DNA of 64,000 nucleotides from Gammaproteobacteria bacterium (lineage in GTDB: Bacteria > Pseudomonadota > Gammaproteobacteria > Steroidobacterales > Steroidobacteraceae), in assembly GCA_025359205.1 (NCBI GenBank), contig JANYHD010000016.1, positions 81,257-145,256 on the forward strand, in the 5' to 3' direction. A program made the position numbers and the translations under genes. Every line of letters starts with the position of its first letter. Within the stretch, counting starts at the first letter, position 1. Below the pieces are notes generated by a model. That model had not been told where the DNA came from and did not search any database. It saw nothing but the letters and a program-made list of their open reading frames with translations. Of the stretch, positions 37,205 to 46,751 are shown piece by piece.

Positions 37205-38536
37205 ATGTTCCGCCGTGCCCCGAACGCTCCAATCCTGTTGGCGAGCGTGATGACGCTCGCCGCTGCGTTGCCATCGAACGCAGGCGCTGCCGCCCTGTTG
37301 CGCAGCGCGACGCTTGATCCGGCAGCGGGCGGCGCCACGCTGGTGCTGGCCCTGTCGGCGCCGCGCCACCCCAGGTTCATGGTGCTGAGTTCGCCGCACC
37401 GGCTGGTCATCGACCTTCCTGATACACGCCGGAGCAGTGCCCTGAACCTGGCTTCCGCTGCCCCGGTCACGGCGTTGCGTGGGGCCGTGCGACCGCACGG
37501 CAGCTACCGCCTCGTGGTGGAACTCAGCGCGCGGCCGCCATCGGCGCCGCACGCTCAAGGCCTGGCCACGGCCGCCGGATATCAGCTGCGCATACCGCTC
37601 GGCATCGCCACGCCGTCAACTGATGCAGCGCCGACAGGCGGAAATTCAGTGGCGCCCATCGCCGCGACGCCGGTGCCGACAGCGCCCAGCGCACGCGCGG
37701 TGCAGCCGGCGCACAGCCCGGGACGGGTGGGCCGCGACATCGTGGTGGCCGTCGACGCCGGCCATGGTGGCGAGGATCCGGGCGCGTCGGGCCCGGCGGG
37801 CACGCGCGAAAAGGACGTCACGCTGGCGATCGCGCGCTCGCTGGCGGCCAAGCTGAATGCGCGTCCCGGAATCCGCGCGGTGCTGACGCGCGATTCCGAC
37901 CACCTGATCGACCTGCGCGAGCGCTTCGAGCGCGCTCGTCATGCGCGCGCGGACTTGTTCGTGTCGATACACGCCGACTCGGTGCGCGATCGCAGCATCG
38001 CCGGGGCTTCGGTGTACACACTCTCCTATCACGGCGCCTCGAGCGAAGCGGCGCGGCAGCTCGCGGATCGCGAGAATGCGACGGTGGGCAGCGTCTCGCT
38101 CGCCGATGTCGATCCGGCGCTGGCCTCGGTGCTGCTCGATGCCACGCGGTCGCAGATCATGGGTGCCAGCGTGGAAGCCGCTGACCAGGTGTTGGGCGCG
38201 CTCGATGGCGTCGGCGCGGTTCGCAAGAAGATTGTGCAGCACGCAGGCTTCATGGTGCTGAAATCACCCGAAGTGCCCTCGATGCTGGTCGAGACGGCCT
38301 ACATCTCCAATCCCGCCGAGGAGCGCAAGCTCCGCAGTGCCGCCTACCAGGAGCGCCTCGCGCAGGCGATCGAAATGGGCGTCGTCAGTTATTTCCAGCG
38401 CCACCCGCCCGACGGCACGAATTACGCGAACAGGCGACGAGGCGGCGATGCGCCGGCGGGCGATGCGCCGGCGGGCGCCGCGCGCGCGGCAGCCGGGCCG
38501 GGCGCTGACACTGAAGAGAGCGACTCCGGCGTGTAG
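37205..38536 (+). CDS. N-acetylmuramoyl-L-alanine amidase with AMIN domain (AmiB/AmiC type)
   Basis: Periplasmic zinc amidase (443 residues) that splits septal peptidoglycan during cell separation. A signal peptide (APILLASVMTLAAALPSNAG) leads into an AMIN domain, then a low-complexity linker, then an amidase_3 domain. Zinc and catalytic residues are visible in VDAGHGGEDPGASG, TREKDVTLAIA, SIHADSV and MLVETAYISNP. The ATG at 37205 is chosen for the signal peptide; TTG at 37145 and GTG at 37184 are in frame. The C-terminal tail contains a GDAPA tandem repeat. It resembles AmiB by its place before mutL. Confidence 0.9.
   Translation: MFRRAPNAPILLASVMTLAAALPSNAGAAALLRSATLDPAAGGATLVLALSAPRHPRFMVLSSPHRLVIDLPDTRRSSALNLASAAPVTALRGAVRPHGSYRLVVELSARPPSAPHAQGLATAAGYQLRIPLGIATPSTDAAPTGGNSVAPIAATPVPTAPSARAVQPAHSPGRVGRDIVVAVDAGHGGEDPGASGPAGTREKDVTLAIARSLAAKLNARPGIRAVLTRDSDHLIDLRERFERARHARADLFVSIHADSVRDRSIAGASVYTLSYHGASSEAARQLADRENATVGSVSLADVDPALASVLLDATRSQIMGASVEAADQVLGALDGVGAVRKKIVQHAGFMVLKSPEVPSMLVETAYISNPAEERKLRSAAYQERLAQAIEMGVVSYFQRHPPDGTNYANRRRGGDAPAGDAPAGAARAAAGPGADTEESDSGV
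38447..38476 (+). repeat. Tandem 15-bp repeat in the amidase C-terminal tail
   Basis: GATGCGCCGGCGGGC occurs twice in direct tandem (38447-38461 and 38462-38476), encoding DAPAG twice in the disordered tail. Confidence 0.8.
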
Positions 38537-38570
38537 ACTGCGCGGCCTGTCGTCTGCCGCGCCTGCACGC

Positions 38571-40349
38571 ATGCCGATTCGCCTGCTCTCCACCACCCTG
38601 ATCGACCAGATCGCCGCCGGCGAGGTGATCGAGCGGCCGGCTTCCGTCGTCAAGGAGCTGATCGAGAACGCACTTGATGCCGGCGCGCGGCGCATCGAGA
38701 TCGACATCGAGCAGGGCGGGCTCGGCCTGGTGCGCGTCCGTGACGACGGCCTGGGCATCGAGGCGGCGGAGCTGCCATTGGCAGTGCAGCGTCATGCCAC
38801 CAGCAAGATAGCGACACTGGAGGACCTCGAGGCGGTGGCGAGCCTGGGATTCCGCGGCGAGGCGCTGCCCTCGATCGGTTCGGTGGCGCGGCTGCGCATC
38901 GTGAGCCGTACCGCTGCAGCGGAGGTGGCCACGGAGCTGAGGGTGGAAGGAGGAGTGGCCAACGCAGCGCAGCCGGCGGCGCATCCAGTCGGCACCAGTG
39001 TCGAAGTGCGCGAGCTGTTCTACAACGTGCCGGCACGCCGCAAGTTCGTGCGCACCGAGCCCACCGAATTTGGCCACATCGCGCGCACCGTTGAACGGCT
39101 GGCGCTGGCCGCACCCGCGGTGGCCTTTCGCGTGCGGCACAATGGCCGCCAGACGCTCGATCTTCCGGCTGCTCATGATGCCGCGGGGCGCAACGAGCGT
39201 GTGGCGCGAGTGTTGGGAGAGGAGTTCCTGGCGCGCTCGCTGCCCGTGGCCCAGGAGGGCGCACTGCAATTGCGTGGCTGGCTGGGCTTGCCGACGGCGG
39301 CGCGCGCCAGCACCGAGGGCCAGTTCTGGTACGTGAACGGACGGCCGGTGCGCGATCGCTTGCTTGGCAATGCCGCGCGGCTGGGCTATCGGGACGTGCT
39401 TTATCACGGCCGCCATCCGGCCTACGTGCTCGACCTGCGCCTCGACCCGCAGCTCGTGGACGTCAACGCGCATCCGGCCAAACTCGAGCTGCGCTTTCGC
39501 GACGGCCGCGCGATCCACGATTATGTATTCCGCGCGGTCGAGCGCGCGCTGGCGGCGCACACGGCGGGCAGTGGGCCGCCCGCTGCGAGCTTTGGCGCCG
39601 CGTTCGATGCGGGGGCAGCGGCGGCGACTGCGCCACCCGAGCCGCGACCGCAGCGTCTCGATTTCGGGCCGGGAGCGAGCGCCCCTGCCTGGGGACGCCA
39701 GGTGTTTGCGGCCGCGGCCGCGCTGCAGGTGGGCGAGCCGTCTATCGATCCTGCCGCGGACGAGCGGCCACTGGGCACGGCGCTCGCGCAGTTGCACGGG
39801 CTGTTCGTGCTGGCGCAAAACCGCAGGGGCCTGGTGTTGGTCGACATGCATGCCGCGCACGAGCGCGTGCTCTACGAGGCGTTCAAGGCGCAGCACGCCT
39901 CCGGCGGACAGCCAGCATCGCAACGCCTGCTCGAGCCGATCGCCGTGGCGGCGGCTGAGCATGAAATCGATACCCTGCTGGCCGCGCATGAAGATTTTGC
40001 GCGCGTTGGCTTCGAACTCGAGCGGCTCGCGCCCACGAGTCTGGCGGTGCGCGCCGTGCCCGCGTTGCTGGCTGCTGCGGACGTGCCCGCGCTGTTGCGC
40101 GAAGTCGTGCGCGACCTGGCGGGCGATGGCGGCGCGCACCATCTGGACGGTGCCGCGCACCGCGTGCTGGGCACGCTCGCCTGCCGCAGCGCCATCCACG
40201 CGCACCGGCGCCTGTCCCTGCCCGAAATGGACGCACTGCTGCGGCAGATGGAGGCCACCGAGCGCTCCGGCCAGTGCAATCACGGGCGCCCGACCTGGTC
40301 CGAGCTGTCACTCGCGGAGCTCGATCGCCTGTTCCTGCGCGGCCGATGA
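38571..40349 (+). CDS. mutL: DNA mismatch repair protein MutL
   Basis: Couples MutS mismatch recognition to strand incision (592 residues). The GHKL ATPase domain has IAAGEVIERPASVVKELIEN, DDGLGI, TSKI and GFRGEALPSI. A proline/alanine linker leads to the dimerisation domain with DMHAAHERVLYE (from residue 425) and SGQCNHGRPTW. The DxHAAHER motif is the one carried by endonuclease-active MutL proteins such as that of Pseudomonas, which work without MutH; activity here is inferred. The ATG at 38571 gives the standard N-terminus MPIRLL. Confidence 0.96.
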   Translation: MPIRLLSTTLIDQIAAGEVIERPASVVKELIENALDAGARRIEIDIEQGGLGLVRVRDDGLGIEAAELPLAVQRHATSKIATLEDLEAVASLGFRGEALPSIGSVARLRIVSRTAAAEVATELRVEGGVANAAQPAAHPVGTSVEVRELFYNVPARRKFVRTEPTEFGHIARTVERLALAAPAVAFRVRHNGRQTLDLPAAHDAAGRNERVARVLGEEFLARSLPVAQEGALQLRGWLGLPTAARASTEGQFWYVNGRPVRDRLLGNAARLGYRDVLYHGRHPAYVLDLRLDPQLVDVNAHPAKLELRFRDGRAIHDYVFRAVERALAAHTAGSGPPAASFGAAFDAGAAAATAPPEPRPQRLDFGPGASAPAWGRQVFAAAAALQVGEPSIDPAADERPLGTALAQLHGLFVLAQNRRGLVLVDMHAAHERVLYEAFKAQHASGGQPASQRLLEPIAVAAAEHEIDTLLAAHEDFARVGFELERLAPTSLAVRAVPALLAAADVPALLREVVRDLAGDGGAHHLDGAAHRVLGTLACRSAIHAHRRLSLPEMDALLRQMEATERSGQCNHGRPTWSELSLAELDRLFLRGR

Positions 40350-41302
40350 GCGCGCCGCTGGCGCTGGTGCTCACGGGACCTACGGGCAGTGGCAAGAGCC
40401 AGTGGGCCGCCCGGTTGGCGCAGCAGTTGCCGATCGAGATCGTCAGCGTCGATTCGGCGCAGGTGTTCCGCGGCATGGACATCGGCACCGCCAAGCCGGA
40501 CGCGGCGACGCGCACGCACATCGTCCATCATCTCATCGACATCCGCGATCCGGCCGAACGTTACTCGGCGGGCGAATTCGTGCACGACGCGCGCGCGGCA
40601 CTGGTGGCGATCCAGGCGCGCGGCCGTTTGCCGGTGCTGGTGGGCGGTACGCAGTTGTACCTGCGCGCGCTGCTGCGCGGCATGGCGGAACTGCCGCCCG
40701 CGTCGCCCACGGTGCGCGCGCAGCTCGAGCTCGAGGCTGCCGCGCGCGGCTGGACGGCCCTGCACGCCGAGCTGGAGTTGGTGGATCCGCAGGCCGCGGC
40801 GAAGATTCACCGCAATGATCCGCAGCGAATCCAGCGTGCGCTCGAGGTCTATCGCGTCAGCGGACGCAACATCAGCGCCTGGCAGGCGAAGACACGCGCG
40901 CCGGCGAATGAGGCGCACTGGTTGCGATTTGCACTGATTCCGGGCGATCGCACCGCGCTGGGGCGTGCGCTGGAAGAGCGCTTTGCGGCCATGCTCGAAT
41001 CCGGGCTGCTGGCAGAAGTGGCTGCGCTTTATCGCCGCGGCGACCTGCACGCGGAACTTCCGGCCATCCGTTCGGTCGGTTATCGACAGTTGTGGGCGCA
41101 TTGCGCCGGCCGGATCGGCCTCGCCGCGGCCGTGGCGCAGGCGGTCGTCGCCACGCGCCAGCTGGCCAAGCGCCAGCTCACCTGGCTGCGGGCGGAAGGC
41201 GCCTACGAAGCGCTGGATCCCGCTGACGAATCAGGATTTGCGCGCATTCTGGCGGCCATCGGCGCCGCAGGTTTCGTGGCCGGGCGGCCGACCGGATGCT
41301 AG
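40346..41302 (+). CDS. miaA: tRNA dimethylallyltransferase
   Basis: Adds a dimethylallyl group to A37 of tRNAs that read codons starting with U (318 residues). The P-loop is LVLTGPTGSGKSQ (about 6-18), and VSVDSAQVFRGMDIGTAKP and GGTQLYLRALLRG follow; the C-terminal stretch IRSVGYRQLW is conserved. It overlaps the mutL stop (ATGA). The mutL-miaA-hfq-hflX order is the classic gammaproteobacterial superoperon. Confidence 0.96.
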   Translation: MSAPLALVLTGPTGSGKSQWAARLAQQLPIEIVSVDSAQVFRGMDIGTAKPDAATRTHIVHHLIDIRDPAERYSAGEFVHDARAALVAIQARGRLPVLVGGTQLYLRALLRGMAELPPASPTVRAQLELEAAARGWTALHAELELVDPQAAAKIHRNDPQRIQRALEVYRVSGRNISAWQAKTRAPANEAHWLRFALIPGDRTALGRALEERFAAMLESGLLAEVAALYRRGDLHAELPAIRSVGYRQLWAHCAGRIGLAAAVAQAVVATRQLAKRQLTWLRAEGAYEALDPADESGFARILAAIGAAGFVAGRPTGC

Positions 41303-41374
41303 AATCAGTCCACGTCCCAAGCTGACAGGCCCGCGGGACTTCTTCCGGCAGCTGGACAATAAGGAGAACAGCTC

Positions 41375-41620
41375 ATGGCCAAAGGCCAATCCCTCCAGGA
41401 TCCGTTCCTCAACGCGCTGCGCAAGGAACACATCCCCGTTTCCATCTACCTGGTGAACGGCATCAAGCTGCAGGGCCAGATCGATTCCTTCGACCAGTTC
41501 GTGGTGCTGCTGAAGAACACGGTCAGCCAGATGGTCTACAAGCACGCCATTTCCACCGTGGTTCCCGCGCGCGCGGTGCAGTTGCCGAGCGCGGACGGCA
41601 CGGAGAGCGCCGCAGAGTAA
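41375..41620 (+). CDS. hfq: RNA chaperone Hfq
   Basis: Hexameric Sm-like protein of 81 residues that promotes sRNA-mRNA pairing. Sm1 ([20 protein letters not shown]) and Sm2 ([12 protein letters not shown]) motifs are intact, and the N-terminus [13 protein letters not shown] matches other gammaproteobacteria. The C-terminal tail is very short. AAGGAGAA precedes the ATG at normal spacing. A TAGAAT at 41300-41305, 70 bp upstream, may be a -10 box. Confidence 0.98.
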   Translation: MAKGQSLQDPFLNALRKEHIPVSIYLVNGIKLQGQIDSFDQFVVLLKNTVSQMVYKHAISTVVPARAVQLPSADGTESAAE

Positions 41621-41656
41621 TGCGCCGCCGATCCACGCGCCGCCGCATAGCACCGC

Positions 41657-43027
41657 ATGTTTGAGCGTCCTCGCAGCGGCGAGCGCGCGGTGCTGGTGCG
41701 CCTGGGGCTGGGCGAACCGCTGCGTCCGGAAGACCTCGAAGAATTCCAGCAGCTGGCGCGCTCGGCGGGCGCCACGCCCGTCGCGACTGTGACCGGCCGG
41801 CGTGAGCGGCCCGATCCGCGCTACTTCGTGGGCAGCGGCAAGGCAGAGGAGATCGGCACGGTGGCCGCCGCCGAGTCGGCCGACGTGATTCTCATCGACC
41901 ATCCGCTCTCGCCCAGCCAGGAGCGCAATCTCGAAAAGCTCACCGGTCGGCGCGTGCTCGATCGCAGTGGGCTGATCCTCGACATCTTCGCGCAGCGTGC
42001 CCGCAGCTTCGAGGGCAAGCTGCAGGTGGAACTCGCGCAACTCAAACACCTCTCGACGCGGCTGGTGCGCGGCTGGACGCACCTTGAGCGGCAAAAAGGC
42101 GGCATTGGTCTGCGTGGTCCCGGCGAGACGCAGCTCGAGACCGATCGCCGGTTGCTGGCGACGCGTGTGAAGTCACTGACCCGCAAGCTCGCGCGGCTGC
42201 GCCAGCAGCGCGACACCGGCCGCAGCGCGCGCGCCTCGATCCCCGTGCCCGGAGTCGCGCTGGTGGGCTATACCAACGCCGGCAAGTCGACGCTGTTCCG
42301 CGGGCTTACCGGCGCGGATGCCTACATCGCCGACAAGCTGTTCGCCACGCTCGACCCCACGGTGCGCAAGCTGGCGTTGCCGGGCGGCGCTGGCATCGTG
42401 GTGGCCGATACGGTCGGCTTCATCCGCGAGCTGCCGCACGAGCTGGTGGCTGCGTTCCAGTCGACGCTGCAGGAAGCGCGAAGCGCGCAGCTGTTGCTGC
42501 ACGTGATCGACGCGGCCGATGCGCGCCGCGATGAATACACGCTGCAGGTCGACGCGGTGCTGGCGGAGATTGGCGCCGGCGCATTGCCGCAGCTGCTGGT
42601 CTACAACAAGATCGATCGCCCCGGGCTTCCCCCACGCATCGAACGTGCCGCGGACGGCACAGTCACGCAGGTGTGGATCAGCGCCGCACTCGGCCTCGGC
42701 CTCGACCTGCTCAGGCAGGCGATCACCGAGCGGCTCGGACTCGGCGCCGTGCGCGGCTGGCTGCGGCTCCCGGCGGCAGCGGGGGCGTTGCGGGCGCGGC
42801 TGTTCGCGCAGGGCGCGGTGCGCGAGGAGCGGAGCGACGCGAATGGCGTGATGCGCCTACTGGTGGAGCTGCCACCGGCGCAGATGGCCGAGCTGGAGCG
42901 TGAGCCGCTGGGCAAACTGACGCGGCTGGCGAGCGCGCCTTGTGCAGCTCCGCCGCGCTACCTAGAATCGAGCGGCTCCCCGGCGCCCGCCAGGCGTGGC
43001 CGCGCTGTGCCACTCATATCCCAGTAA
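41657..43027 (+). CDS. hflX: GTPase HflX
   Basis: Ribosome-associated GTPase of 456 residues that splits stalled ribosomes under stress. The N-terminal HflX domain contains DPRYFVGSGKAEEI and the glycine-rich GGIGLRGPGETQLETDRR. The G1 motif is VGYTNAGKSTLFR (about 202-214), the G3 motif is DTVGFIRELP, and NKID is the G4 motif. It lies 36 bp after hfq and 13 bp before hflK. Confidence 0.96.
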   Translation: MFERPRSGERAVLVRLGLGEPLRPEDLEEFQQLARSAGATPVATVTGRRERPDPRYFVGSGKAEEIGTVAAAESADVILIDHPLSPSQERNLEKLTGRRVLDRSGLILDIFAQRARSFEGKLQVELAQLKHLSTRLVRGWTHLERQKGGIGLRGPGETQLETDRRLLATRVKSLTRKLARLRQQRDTGRSARASIPVPGVALVGYTNAGKSTLFRGLTGADAYIADKLFATLDPTVRKLALPGGAGIVVADTVGFIRELPHELVAAFQSTLQEARSAQLLLHVIDAADARRDEYTLQVDAVLAEIGAGALPQLLVYNKIDRPGLPPRIERAADGTVTQVWISAALGLGLDLLRQAITERLGLGAVRGWLRLPAAAGALRARLFAQGAVREERSDANGVMRLLVELPPAQMAELEREPLGKLTRLASAPCAAPPRYLESSGSPAPARRGRAVPLISQ

Positions 43028-43040
43028 TCGCGCCGCGACC

Positions 43041-44234
43041 ATGCCCTGGAACCAACCCGCCGACAACAAGGGCGTCAAGCCGCGGCGCAGTGGTGCGCGC
43101 AGCGGCGCCGGCAGCGGCCGCATGCGCCGCTGGCGCCAGCGCTGGAAGGCGAGCCCGCGCTCACGCGCCGCGTTCTATGTGATCACGGCGGGTTGCGTCA
43201 TCGCGCTCTGGCTGGCGAGCGGGTTTTACCAGCTCGAGGGCACTGAGCGCGGTGTGCTGCAGCATTTCGGCGCCTACGCCGGTGAACGCGGGAGCGGTGC
43301 GGGCTGGCACCTGCCGTGGCCGATTGAAACACTTACCGTCGTCGATCTTGGCAAGTCAAACATCGCCGGCTTCCAGGCCCGCATGCTCACCAGCGATGGC
43401 ATGCTGGTGAATGTCACTGGCGACATTGCGTATCACTATGAGGATGCGCGCAAGGCGATGTTTGCGGCCCGCAATCCCGACGCGCTGGTGCGCGAGTTGG
43501 GCGAGGCCCTGGCGCGAGCGGCGGTGGGGCATCGAGCGATTGCCGAGCTGATGGAAGGTGCGAAGCGTGCGGAGCTGTCTGAGTTGCTGCGGCCTGAGCT
43601 GCAGCAACTGCTCGACTCCTTTGGGCTGGGGCTGCGCGTGCAGGCCGTGAATCTGACGGATCTACAGGTGCCCGAGGCCGTGCTGGCCGCGCAGCGCGAC
43701 CGCGTGCAGGCCGACAGCGACAACGAGCACGTGGCGCGCGACGCGCAGGCCTATGCCGCCGAACTGATACCGTCCGCGCAGGCGCTGGCGCGCAAGCAAC
43801 ACCTGGATGCGGAGTCCTACAAGCGCCAGGCCATCGGTGCGGCGGAATCCGACGCGGCCCGCTTCGGACCCATTGCCGCAGCCTATGCGCGTGCGCCGGC
43901 CGTGACGCGCAACCAACTGTACGTCGAGACCATGGAGGCGATTCTCGCACACACGCGCAAGATCATCGTCGATGGCAAGGGCATCAATACCCTGGTGTTG
44001 CCGGTCGACAAGCTCGGCGACGCGGCTGCGCTCAAAGCTGCCGGCATCGTGGGCATTGCCAGCGTCGGCGGCGGCACTGCGGCGAGTTCACGTTCGCCCG
44101 CCGCCGCGCCTGCGGCGGCGGCCGCTCCTGCGACTGCGCGCACGAATGGGGGCGCAATCAGGAGCGCGCCCGCCGTTGACGCCCGCAGCCGCGACTCTGA
44201 CGGGCGCAATCGTGAGCGGGAGACACACCAGTGA
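43041..44234 (+). CDS. hflK: Membrane protease modulator HflK
   Basis: SPFH/band-7 protein of 397 residues that with HflC forms a cage around the FtsH protease. A basic N-terminal cytoplasmic segment precedes one membrane helix (AAFYVITAGCVIALWLASGF). The band-7 domain starts at YQLEGTERGVLQHFGAY, and an alanine-rich, coiled-coil C-terminus follows. The ATG at 43041 (MPWNQPADN) is set by the usual HflK beginning; the upstream frame lies inside hflX. It overlaps hflC by GTGA. Confidence 0.95.
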   Translation: MPWNQPADNKGVKPRRSGARSGAGSGRMRRWRQRWKASPRSRAAFYVITAGCVIALWLASGFYQLEGTERGVLQHFGAYAGERGSGAGWHLPWPIETLTVVDLGKSNIAGFQARMLTSDGMLVNVTGDIAYHYEDARKAMFAARNPDALVRELGEALARAAVGHRAIAELMEGAKRAELSELLRPELQQLLDSFGLGLRVQAVNLTDLQVPEAVLAAQRDRVQADSDNEHVARDAQAYAAELIPSAQALARKQHLDAESYKRQAIGAAESDAARFGPIAAAYARAPAVTRNQLYVETMEAILAHTRKIIVDGKGINTLVLPVDKLGDAAALKAAGIVGIASVGGGTAASSRSPAAAPAAAAAPATARTNGGAIRSAPAVDARSRDSDGRNRERETHQ

Positions 44235-45103
44235 ATGACCGCTTGCTCGCGCCCATTGCCGCGCTCGTGGCGCTGCTGGTCGTGACGGGCCTCAGTGTGT
44301 TCACCGTCAGCGAACAGGAATTTGCCGTGCGTACGCGCTTCGGGCAGATGCAGCAGGGCGACTATGCGCCGGGCCTGCACTGGTGCTGGCCCTTCGAGCG
44401 CATCGAACGCGTCGACCGGCGCGTGATAGCGCAACAAATGCAGGCGGAACCCTTCCTCGACAATGCGCAGCACGGACTATCCGTAGACATCGACCTGAGC
44501 TGGCGGGTGCGCGATGCGAGCGCCTACCTGCATGCCGGTGCCGGCCCCGAGGCGGAAGCGACCGTGGCGACGCGGCTGGCGGGGAAGCTGCGCGCGGAAC
44601 TCAAGACGTCCTATGCGCAGCTGTCACTGGCGCAAATCGTCGCTGCGCCGCGCGGCGGGGTATCGGATGGAGCGATCGCGCAACTGCGGGGCGTCGCCGG
44701 TGGACTGGGCGTCACGCTGGTCGATGCGCGGGTCAGGCGCATCGATCCCAGCGACGATGTCGCGAACGCCATCAATGCGCGCATGCAGTCGGGTTACAGC
44801 GCGCAGGCGCGCCAGGTGCGCGCCACGGGCGCGGCGGAGGGCGAGCGGTTGCGCGCAGACGCGGAACGCAACCGCGACGGAATCATCGCCACCGCCGATC
44901 GCGATGCGCAGCGGCTGCGCGGCGAAGGCGATGCGCAGGCGGCCACGATTCGCGCCCGCGCCTACGGGGCGAATCCGGAATTTGCCGCGTTCTATCGCTC
45001 GCTCCAGGCCTATCGCAACGTGCTCGGGCATGAAGGCGACATCCTGGTCATCCAGCCCGAGGGCGAATTCTACAAATACCTGCACAGTCCGGCGCGGCAC
45101 TGA
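44231..45103 (+). CDS. hflC: Membrane protease modulator HflC
   Basis: Partner of HflK (290 residues), with an N-terminal membrane anchor (LLAPIAALVALLVVTGLSVF) and a band-7 domain starting FTVSEQEFAVRTRFGQ. The C-terminal segment ends DILVIQPEGEFYKYL, a well conserved HflC feature. The start is the GTG at 44231, overlapping the hflK stop. It is followed after 9 bp by the DUF2065 gene. Confidence 0.95.
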   Translation: MNDRLLAPIAALVALLVVTGLSVFTVSEQEFAVRTRFGQMQQGDYAPGLHWCWPFERIERVDRRVIAQQMQAEPFLDNAQHGLSVDIDLSWRVRDASAYLHAGAGPEAEATVATRLAGKLRAELKTSYAQLSLAQIVAAPRGGVSDGAIAQLRGVAGGLGVTLVDARVRRIDPSDDVANAINARMQSGYSAQARQVRATGAAEGERLRADAERNRDGIIATADRDAQRLRGEGDAQAATIRARAYGANPEFAAFYRSLQAYRNVLGHEGDILVIQPEGEFYKYLHSPARH

Positions 45104-45112
45104 GGGATCAAC

Positions 45113-46610
<1,498 letters not shown>

Positions 46611-46751
46611 GCGTCGCATGAGCGGACCTGCGTCTGCTTTTGGTGGCCGCCAGCGTCCAAACCCGCGTTATTCCTTAAGATCTTCCGCCCCGGAGCGATA
46701 AGCAGTGTAGCTGCAACAGCCGCGGACCCCCGACAGTCCGCCGGAATCGCC

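Noticed and set aside
38385..40283. 632-codon open frame antisense to mutL
   Set aside because: Low-complexity Arg/Gln/His-rich translation typical of antisense frames; mutL on the other strand is certain.
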